A stretch of 64,000 nucleotides of DNA from Streptococcus mitis (GTDB lineage: Bacteria; Bacillota; Bacilli; Lactobacillales; Streptococcaceae). Each line of letters begins with the position of its first letter. The first letter of the stretch is position 1. Made by a program: the position numbers and the translations under genes. The stretch is taken from assembly GCF_002005545.1 (NCBI RefSeq), contig NZ_LBMT01000001.1, positions 1,386,301-1,450,300 of the forward strand, read 5' to 3'. Positions 58,233 through 64,000 of the stretch are shown piece after piece. The notes beneath the pieces are model-generated. The model saw only the letters and a list, made by a program, of their open reading frames with translations. It did no database searches and was not told the origin of the DNA.

Positions 58233-58574
58233 ACTATGATATGGGCTTTAACGATTTTAACCTAAATCTAGTAACCGTTGAACGTGCATCAATAGAACAC
58301 ACTATGACCATCAACAAGAACTACGTTACTTTCATTAAGGGTATTTTCTGGTAAATTTCAAAAATAAAACCTTGATTTTGCGCCATTTCTTTTTTTCCTT
58401 CCCGAAGGCGCGGGAGTACACCCCTTTTGTTAAGGATTTATCCCTTTTTAAATAAAAATAATACAAGTAGGACACTTCTAAAAGTGATCTACTTTTTTTA
58501 AATATTTTCATTCTAAAGTTTAATTTTAAACAACAACTCTATCACTTTCGTTATATAATATAGATGTTGACTAA

Positions 58575-58700
58575 CTCCACACGTGGAGTGTGTGAGTTTG
58601 TTAGTGAAACGCAGTTAAACCTCAAAAGGTTCCCTGAACCTTTTGAGGTCCACAGACGCACCATGTTGAGGCGGTAAGTTTGCTAGTCAAGGAGTAAAAC
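58575..58700. repeat. Right attachment-site-like repeat
   Basis: CACACGTGGAGTGTGTGAG..AAACGCAGTTAA (58577-58618) encodes [17 protein letters not shown], the end of RlmCD. The hairpin CTCAAAAGGTT/AACCTTTTGAG (about 58620-58646) and a second, more degraded copy (CGCACCATGTTGAGG, about 58657) follow, in the same order as 49331-49456. With that block it brackets about 9.2 kb. Confidence 0.7.
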
Positions 58701-58789
58701 GACGAAGATTAGCATTTACTTCCGCCCATGCGATAGCTGTCCGTGATTGACAAGTGCTAGCACGCAGACAGAACGGAGATAGCGAACCG

Positions 58790-58871
58790 CTGAGTGTGTC
58801 GCTCTGCTCGTAAAAGCTTAGAAACCTTTGAACGAAAGGGATAATGAAAGCCTTGATTGCAAGGCTTTTTG
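58790..58871. repeat. Further att-like fragment with terminator
   Basis: CTGAGTGTGTCGCTCTGCTCGTAAAAGC parallels 51675-51700, followed by the hairpin AAAGCCTT-GATTGC-AAGGCTTT (58847-58868) and T's. The preceding 58.3-58.8 kb has no supportable gene; a 37-codon ORF near 58241 lacks support. Confidence 0.5.
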
Positions 58872-58878
58872 CTTTATG

Positions 58879-59020
58879 GTGGGTAAGTATCAGAGTGAGA
58901 AAATTTTTGGAATGAGTAGAAGTGATAGCTAGAAATTATCAGTTTCTATTTCCATTTACCCTGTGGGTACGTGTTTGTTTCCATTGACAAGGAGTTTGTG
59001 GGAATAGAAATGTACCCACC
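58879..59020. repeat. Hairpin module, copy 3
   Basis: AGTATCAGAGTGAG, TTTCTATTTCCATTTACCC, then a 21-nt arm (58963-58983) pairing with 58999-59019. In RNA, 16 of 21 positions are Watson-Crick and most others are G-U, so structure is better preserved than sequence. Confidence 0.6.
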
Positions 59021-59140
59021 TTGTTTGAATCAAGTGAAGTGTAGTTGAAGGAAATCTGTTGAAAGCAATACTTCATTTTACCGAATAAGTAATAATTTAG
59101 GCAACTTCAAATCGATTAAAAAAAACTATTTTAAAGGTTA

Positions 59141-59171
59141 AGAGTAGACAAAAATTGTCCACTCTTTTTTG
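59141..59171 (+). terminator. Terminator-like hairpin
   Basis: AGAGT-A-GACAA / TTGTC-C-ACTCT with a 3-nt loop followed by TTTTTT, just before the small ORF at 59212. Confidence 0.65.
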
Positions 59172-59211
59172 CAAACTCAATTTATCAATAAATGAAATGA
59201 GGGAATGTAAA

Positions 59212-59382
59212 ATGAAATATTTTGAGGTTGAGTTAGAAAATCCTGATGAATTTTTAAAACTACAAACAGAAGATTTTGTGAAAGCTAATCGCTTGCTACT
59301 AAGGAAGATAATCCAGAGCGTTACAGTCTATGAAGAAAACTTCGTCATATCCTTTAAATCTGGCATCGAATTGGAAGTATGA
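59212..59382 (+). pseudogene. Recombinase C-terminal remnant 3 (small ORF)
   Basis: A 56-codon frame from ATG 59212 (GAGGGA upstream): FLKLQTEDFVKANRLLLRKI then IQSVTVYEENFVISFKSGIE. The pattern (LL.KII..V.VY...F.ISFKSG.E) resembles the last residues of large serine recombinases, but from a different lineage than remnants 1 and 2. It may be transcribed as an independent short protein. The left end of the macrolide module must lie near here, but I cannot place it. Confidence 0.4.
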
Positions 59383-59473
59383 GTCTCATTCCATAACTTT
59401 TATATTGAACATATCATCTTGTTGTGTTATACTATAAATTGATATAAACAAAGATGTAGGAGGAACCGAAACT

Positions 59474-59500
59474 ATGACAGCCTCAATGCGTTTAAGATAA
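59474..59500 (+). CDS. mef leader peptide MTASMRLR
   Basis: ATG 59474 to TAA 59500, RBS GGAGGAA. Eight codons reading MTASMRLR, the leader peptide known upstream of mef(E)/mel. Established: macrolide-dependent ribosome stalling on it prevents premature termination (anti-attenuation). Confidence 0.9.
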   Translation: MTASMRLR

Positions 59501-59510
59501 GCTGGCAATA

Positions 59511-59547
59511 AAAAAAGCAGAATCTATACCCGATGATAGGCTTTTTT
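59511..59547 (+). promoter_or_regulatory. Proximal leader hairpin of mef attenuator
   Basis: AAAAAAGC..CTAT / ATAGGCTTTTTT, 10 bases after the leader peptide stop; U-rich 3' arm. Confidence 0.6.
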
Positions 59548-59661
59548 GTTGTGCTTATTTATACGATATTGAGCATTCATTAGTTACGGTGAGGATATTG
59601 GTTATTTAACTATACCTTTATTTAACTATGTCTTTAATATGAATGTTTCCAAATTGTATGT

Positions 59662-59705
59662 ATGCAGACCAAAAGCCACATTGTGGGGTTTGGCCTGCAT
59701 TTTTT
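59662..59705 (+). terminator. Distal attenuator/terminator before mef
   Basis: ATGCAG.CCAAA / TTTGG.CTGCAT enclosing CCAC/GTGG, then TTTTT. It lies 62 bases before mef, so read-through is required for expression. Confidence 0.85.
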
Positions 59706-59767
59706 ATTGCCTAGAATGCTATTCAAAATAGAAATTCAAGCAAAATAATATGCAGGAGATAATATAA

Positions 59768-60985
59768 ATGGAAAAATACAACAATTGGAAACGAAAATTT
59801 TATGCAATATGGGCAGGGCAAGCAGTATCATTAATCACTAGTGCCATCCTGCAAATGGCGATTATTTTTTACCTTACAGAAAAAACAGGATCTGCGATGG
59901 TCTTGTCTATGGCTTCATTAGTAGGTTTTTTACCCTATGCGATTTTGGGACCTGCCATTGGTGTGCTAGTGGATCGTCATGATAGGAAGAAGATAATGAT
60001 TGGTGCCGATTTAATTATCGCAGCAGCTGGTGCAGTGCTTGCTATTGTTGCATTCTGTATGGAGCTACCTGTCTGGATGATTATGATAGTATTGTTTATC
60101 CGTAGCATTGGAACAGCTTTTCATACCCCAGCACTCAATGCGGTTACACCACTTTTAGTACCAGAAGAACAGCTAACGAAATGCGCAGGCTATAGTCAGT
60201 CTTTGCAGTCTATAAGCTATATTGTTAGTCCGGCAGTTGCAGCACTCTTATACTCCGTTTGGGATTTAAATGCTATTATTGCCATCGACGTATTGGGTGC
60301 TGTGATTGCATCTATTACGGTAGCAATTGTACGTATACCTAAGCTGGGTAATCAAGTGCAAAGTTTAGAACCAAATTTCATAAGGGAGATGAAAGAAGGA
60401 GTTGTGGTTCTGAGACAAAACAAAGGATTGTTTGCCTTATTACTCTTAGGAACACTATATACTTTTGTTTATATGCCAATCAATGCACTATTTCCTTTAA
60501 TAAGCATGGAACACTTTAATGGAACGCCTGTGCATATTTCTATTACGGAAATTTCCTTTGCATTTGGGATGCTAGCAGGAGGCTTATTATTAGGAAGATT
60601 AGGGGGCTTCGAAAAGCATGTATTACTAATAACAAGTTCATTTTTTATAATGGGGACCAGTTTAGCCGTTTCGGGAATACTTCCTCCAAATGGATTTGTA
60701 ATATTCGTAGTTTGCTGTGCAATAATGGGGCTTTCGGTGCCATTTTATAGCGGTGTGCAAACAGCTCTTTTTCAGGAGAAAATTAAGCCTGAATATTTAG
60801 GACGTGTATTTTCTTTGATCGGAAGTATCATGTCACTTGCTATGCCAATTGGGTTAATTCTTTCTGGATTCTTTGCTGATAAAATCGGTGTAAATCATTG
60901 GTTTTTACTATCAGGTATTTTAATTATTGGCATTGCTATAGTTTGCCAAATGATAACTGAGGTTAGAAAATTAGATTTAAAATAA
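59768..60985 (+). CDS. mef(E): Macrolide efflux MFS protein Mef(A/E)
   Basis: 405 residues, a 12-helix major facilitator (motif LVDRHDRKKIMIGADL between helices 2 and 3). It exports 14- and 15-membered macrolides and gives the M phenotype together with Msr(D). The N-terminus MEKYNNWKRKFYAIWAGQAV is that of Mef. The Mef(A) and Mef(E) variants differ by about 10% and I cannot separate them by memory; I call mef(E) because the context looks like Mega. A good RBS is not obvious (GGAGATAATATAA before ATG). Confidence 0.95.
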   Translation: MEKYNNWKRKFYAIWAGQAVSLITSAILQMAIIFYLTEKTGSAMVLSMASLVGFLPYAILGPAIGVLVDRHDRKKIMIGADLIIAAAGAVLAIVAFCMELPVWMIMIVLFIRSIGTAFHTPALNAVTPLLVPEEQLTKCAGYSQSLQSISYIVSPAVAALLYSVWDLNAIIAIDVLGAVIASITVAIVRIPKLGNQVQSLEPNFIREMKEGVVVLRQNKGLFALLLLGTLYTFVYMPINALFPLISMEHFNGTPVHISITEISFAFGMLAGGLLLGRLGGFEKHVLLITSSFFIMGTSLAVSGILPPNGFVIFVVCCAIMGLSVPFYSGVQTALFQEKIKPEYLGRVFSLIGSIMSLAMPIGLILSGFFADKIGVNHWFLLSGILIIGIAIVCQMITEVRKLDLK

Positions 60986-61005
60986 ACAATATTGGAGGAA
61001 TATTT

Positions 61006-61026
61006 ATGTATCTTATTTTCATGTAA
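61006..61026 (+). CDS. msr(D) leader peptide MYLIFM
   Basis: ATG 61006 to TAA 61026, RBS TTGGAGGA. Six codons reading MYLIFM, identical to the described MsrDL leader on which erythromycin-bound ribosomes stall. Confidence 0.9.
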   Translation: MYLIFM

Positions 61027-61039
61027 CTCTTCCTGCTAA

Positions 61040-61085
61040 AATCGCAGGGTTTTCCCTGCATACAAGCAAATGAAAGCATGCGATT
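61040..61085 (+). promoter_or_regulatory. msr(D) attenuator structure
   Basis: Inner hairpin GCAGGG-TTTT-CCCTGC (61044-61059), and an outer pairing AATCGCA/TGCGATT (61040-61046 with 61079-61085) that shares bases with it. Mutually exclusive folds fit an attenuation switch between the leader peptide and msr(D). Confidence 0.7.
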
Positions 61086-61104
61086 ATAGACAGGAGGAAA
61101 TGTT

Positions 61105-62568
61105 ATGGAATTAATATTAAAAGCAAAAGACATTCGTGTGGAATTCAAAGGACGCGATGTTTTAGATATAAATGAATTAGAAGTATATGATTATGACCGT
61201 ATTGGTTTAGTAGGAGCAAATGGTGCTGGAAAAAGCACTTTACTCAGGGTACTTTTAGGAGAATTAACTCCCCCAGGATGTAAAATGAATCGTCTGGGTG
61301 AACTTGCCTATATTCCCCAGTTGGACGAAGTAACTCTGCAGGAGGAAAAAGATTTTGCACTTGTAGGCAAGCTAGGTGTTGAGCAATTAAATATACAGAC
61401 TATGAGCGGTGGTGAAGAAACAAGGCTTAAAATAGCACAGGCCTTATCGGCACAGGTTCATGGTATTTTAGCGGATGAACCTACGAGCCATTTAGACCGT
61501 GAAGGAATTGATTTTCTAATAGGACAGCTAAAATATTTTACAGGTGCACTGTTAGTTATTAGCCATGACCGCTATTTTCTTGATGAAATAGTAGATAAAA
61601 TATGGGAACTGAAAGATGGCAAAATCACTGAGTATTGGGGAAACTATTCTGATTATCTTCGTCAGAAAGAGGAAGAACGTAAGAGCCAAGCTGCAGAATA
61701 CGAACAATTTATTGCGGAACGTGCCCGATTGGAAAGGGCTGCGGAGGAAAAGCGAAAACAGGCTCGTAAAATAGAACAGAAGGCAAAAGGTTCTTCAAAG
61801 AAAAAAAGTACTGAAGACGGAGGGCGTTTAGCTCATCAAAAATCAATAGGAAGTAAGGAAAAAAAGATGTATAATGCTGCTAAAACCCTAGAGCACAGGA
61901 TTGCGGCCTTAGGAAAAGTAGAAGCTCCGGAAGGCATTCGCAGAATTCGTTTCAGGCAAAGTAAAGCATTGGAGCTCCATAATCCATACCCTATAGTCGG
62001 TGCAGAAATTAATAAAGTATTTGGGGATAAGGCTCTGTTTGAAAATGCATCTTTTCAAATTCCGTTAGGAGCAAAAGTGGCGTTAACTGGTGGTAATGGA
62101 ATCGGAAAAACAACTTTAATCCAAATGATCTTAAACCATGAAGAAGGAATTTCTATTTCGCCTAAGGCAAAAATAGGTTACTTTGCACAGAATGGTTACA
62201 AGTACAACAGTAATCAGAATGTTATGGAGTTTATGCAGAAGGATTGTGACTACAATATATCAGAAATTCGTTCAGTGCTAGCATCTATGGGGTTCAAACA
62301 GAACGATATTGGAAAAAGTTTATCTGTTTTAAGCGGTGGAGAAATTATAAAATTGTTGCTTGCTAAAATGCTCATGGGTAGATATAACATCCTAATAATG
62401 GATGAACCCAGTAACTTCCTTGACATACCAAGTTTAGAGGCTTTGGAAATACTAATGAAGGAGTACACCGGAACTATCGTGTTTATCACCCACGATAAAC
62501 GATTACTCGAAAATGTAGCAGATGTAGTTTATGAAATTAGAGATAAGAAAATAAATCTGAAACATTAA
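61105..62568 (+). CDS. msr(D): ABC-F ribosome protection protein Msr(D)/Mel
   Basis: 487 residues with two ATP-binding cassettes: Walker [10 protein letters not shown] and GGNGIGKTT, signatures MSGGEETR and LSGGEIIK, Walker B ILADEP and LIMDEP. The basic, helical linker (about 185-270, rich in Lys/Glu/Arg) is the domain that reaches the ribosome. No transmembrane region. It dislodges macrolides and ketolides from ribosomes. Strong RBS AGGAGG. Confidence 0.96.
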
Positions 62569-62656
62569 ATTTAAGGTAGTCGCTGGTCAGTATAGTCTGT
62601 TCTGGTTGGCGACTCCATTGTTAAAGAGTATAAAGACTTTAGATTTTATGAATATT

Positions 62657-62693
62657 AAAAATAGGAACAGTCAATTGAACTGCTCCTATTTTT
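62657..62693. terminator. Bidirectional terminator between msr(D) and the umuC cluster
   Basis: AAAAATAGGA.CAGT / ACTG.TCCTATTTTT. On the minus strand it overlaps the stop codon of the 62686 gene. A second dyad AGTCGC/GCGACT lies at about 62579-62614. Confidence 0.8.
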
Positions 62694-62985
62694 CTGCTAA
62701 ATATATTGTAGTTTTCTTATATGTATAATGATAGATTAGCGGATTCTCATCTACGGTACTTACTTCAAATATGAAGAAGTGATCGCGGTTATCTCTGGAC
62801 TTTTCCTTATTGAGGACAAAGTAATTCTTACGTGAAGTCGCCATTGTTTTTAGGATATCATCAGTTAGGAAGGTCAATGGAATATTCATGTTAGAGTAGC
62901 GGTAGAAGTCACGTTCAAAATCTTGGTAGCTCTCGCTATAATAGTCCATTTGTAGGTGATTACGCTGAAACTCAAGCTGATTCAT
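62686..62985 (-). CDS. DUF5960-like protein of the umuC cluster
   Basis: 99 residues from ATG 62985, preceded by GAGGAGGTG; an upstream frame start at 63009 has no RBS. MNQLEFQRNHLQMDYYSESY and ISTF-like segments resemble small proteins annotated DUF5960 in streptococcal SOS-like operons (from memory). Function unknown. It overlaps the YolD-like gene by 14 bases; last gene of the minus-strand operon. Confidence 0.65.
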   Translation of the reverse strand: MNQLEFQRNHLQMDYYSESYQDFERDFYRYSNMNIPLTFLTDDILKTMATSRKNYFVLNKEKSRDNRDHFFIFEVSTVDENPLIYHYTYKKTTIYLAEK

Positions 62986-63340
62986 AGAGCACCTCCTCGA
63001 CAAGTTCAATACTAATAATGTCTTTTAATTTCAAATTGATGTGACCTGTTGTAGTTTTTATCAAAATGAAATCTTTGGTCAGACTTGGTATTGTTCCAGT
63101 GTAGGAAACACGCTTGTTTTTTTCAATCACTTGAATGCGTGTGCGTAGCTGCCCGGCGTATACTTGACTGAGGAGTAATAATTTCTTCTCTAGTGATAAG
63201 TCAGACATGTACGTTACTTTGTTTGTATCATCAGAGAGTGCTGATGCATGTTCAGATAGGAAAAAGCCCATCCATTTTTGCATCTTTGTATCCTGGTACT
63301 CTCTTGCTGATTGAAATGGTAAATATGAACGGTCAATCAT
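62972..63340 (-). CDS. YolD-like protein
   Basis: 122 residues. The N-terminus MIDRSYLPFQSAREYQDTKM then KWMGFFLSEHASAL resembles the YolD-like family, whose members accompany Y-family polymerases (as UvrX/YolD in Bacillus). The C-terminus has an OB-like beta pattern. RBS GAAAGGA. Likely helper of the UmuC polymerase. Confidence 0.65.
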   Translation of the reverse strand: MIDRSYLPFQSAREYQDTKMQKWMGFFLSEHASALSDDTNKVTYMSDLSLEKKLLLLSQVYAGQLRTRIQVIEKNKRVSYTGTIPSLTKDFILIKTTTGHINLKLKDIISIELVEEVLYESA

Positions 63341-63352
63341 ATCAAATCCTTT

Positions 63353-63688
63353 CTATGCAGAGGCAAGGGTATTTTTATCAAATTGAATCGTAAAACCTTG
63401 AATTCCCCCACCTGTGTAACATTCTTTAAAGCGATTGATTACCTCAGTATAGATTATCACAGATGAGCTTGTTGGCTTAATGCTAAATGTAAATTCCAAT
63501 GGTAATCGGTTTTCAGATTTAGCATGTACTAGTCGTATCGATATTTCAGTTGTTTTGAGTTTTCTCTGACGAAGTTTTGAAGTTGCTGTTTCAACGATTC
63601 CATGTAAAAATCTTTCAAGCATTTCAATATCATTACATCCTTTGCTACGGATTTCTGAAAATTGTACTGTATTTTTTTCTTGTTTCAT
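63353..63688 (-). CDS. Hypothetical protein downstream of umuC
   Basis: 111 residues; its ATG overlaps the umuC stop (ATGA). It contains EMLERFLHGIVETATSKLRQ and FTFSIKPTSSSVIIYTEVIN with a final GGIQGFTIQFD; no definite family. It is reminiscent of a polymerase accessory or little-finger-like piece, but that is speculation. Translationally coupled to umuC. Confidence 0.6.
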   Translation of the reverse strand: MKQEKNTVQFSEIRSKGCNDIEMLERFLHGIVETATSKLRQRKLKTTEISIRLVHAKSENRLPLEFTFSIKPTSSSVIIYTEVINRFKECYTGGGIQGFTIQFDKNTLASA

Positions 63689-64000
63689 TTTAATCCCTCC
63701 AATCCACCCGCGGAATGACCACCGATAAGTTTACTGCGTTCAATATTTCTGGAACCTTCAGTTAGGACGGTTCCTTTTTGTATGGCTAAAAAACCAAACT
63801 GTTCTCTGACAACATCAATAGCTGTCTGAAGTCTATTATCTTTTTCAATTTGTTCTACATCATCAAAGAGTGATAGTAGAGTATAGCTTTCATCTACGAA
63901 GCCACTATAAGATACACCAATTTGTCTCACTGCACCAGAGGTGTATTTTTTCGGAATAATACAAGTACATGACTCACCATTGTTTTGGGGAGATTTGCGG
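63685..64000 (-). CDS. umuC: Y-family DNA polymerase, UmuC-like (C-terminal part only)
   Basis: The frame is open to the window edge; only about the last 105 residues are seen, from SPQNNGESCTCIIPKKYTSG to the stop. VRQIGVSYSGFVDESYTLLS and the DIVREQFGF-like segment match the end of the little-finger domain of UmuC/UvrX-type translesion polymerases. A UmuC homologue is an established component of Mega and Tn1207.1. Confidence 0.75.
   Translation of the reverse strand, partial: RKSPQNNGESCTCIIPKKYTSGAVRQIGVSYSGFVDESYTLLSLFDDVEQIEKDNRLQTAIDVVREQFGFLAIQKGTVLTEGSRNIERSKLIGGHSAGGLEGLK

Larger units (their letters stand above)
59212..64000. mobile_element. Mega-type macrolide efflux element (partial, left boundary uncertain)
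   Basis: Contains the mef leader, mef, the msr(D) leader, msr(D), and a convergent umuC-like cluster, the gene set described for the Mega element and for Tn1207.1. No integrase is visible. The right end is beyond the window; the left end is not defined by any repeat I can see and lies somewhere between about 59.02 and 59.45 kb. Confidence 0.7.

Noticed and set aside
58088..58354. 88-codon ORF overlapping the end of cadA
   Set aside because: It begins out of frame inside cadA and runs through the operon terminator; only its last 37 codons from 58241 are free and have no RBS or homology that I recognise.

Overview
The window is chromosomal DNA of a low-GC Gram-positive coccus, almost certainly a mitis-group Streptococcus (S. 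mitis/oralis/pneumoniae complex). The evidence is a lactose PTS/6-phospho-beta-galactosidase locus, class Ib ribonucleotide reductase, ptsHI, a pyruvate dehydrogenase cluster whose lipoyl domain sits on E3, an Etrx/CcdA pair, RlmCD, an ISL3-family insertion sequence resembling IS1167, and a Mega-type macrolide-resistance module. From memory, the core gene order also follows the pneumococcal order. Assignments come from reading motifs and recalled family features; no database search was run.

Layout. 1-4.1 kb: end of the lactose operon (lacE, lacG, a small gene) and the convergent repressor lacR, with three 124-bp tandem repeats between lacE and lacG. 4.2-7.9 kb: nrdHEF on the minus strand behind candidate NrdR boxes. 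8.1-10.2 kb: ptsH-ptsI. 10.2-23.6 kb: an island with one 12.1-kb gene for a 4039-residue YSIRK/LPXTG surface protein with eight Rib-like repeats, a poly-G tract in its putative promoter, and IS relics on both sides. 23.8-24.9 kb: two small core genes. 25-28.6 kb: dihydroxyacetone utilisation (dhaS-dhaQ divergent from dhaKLM) with a DhaS-type operator and a cre site. 29.2-31.0 kb: small membrane proteins around a broken double-glycine peptide gene. 31.1-49.4 kb: housekeeping genes (HAD phosphatase, ung, mutX, pyrC, MATE, pdh cluster, lplA, murA, acetyltransferase, YtoI-like regulator, map, ccdA, thioredoxin lipoprotein, rlmCD).

49.4-59.1 kb is a patchwork accessory region beginning exactly at the 3' end of rlmCD. 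The last codons of rlmCD plus the following hairpin recur at its far end, with further degraded copies inside, as expected of an integration site used repeatedly. It holds an AbiF/AbiD-like HEPN protein followed by a candidate small RNA with its own promoter and terminator, an intact ISL3 element with an 8-bp target duplication, remnants of serine-recombinase C-termini, a recurrent hairpin module, and a metal operon (frameshifted ZIP transporter, ArsR regulator, P1B ATPase). 59.4-64 kb carries mef and msr(D), each behind its own regulatory leader peptide, then a convergent umuC-type cluster cut by the window end.

The items I rate most worth following are the HEPN-protein/small-RNA pair, the layered rlmCD landing pad, the recurrent hairpin module, the poly-G promoter of the giant adhesin, and the broken bacteriocin-like locus.
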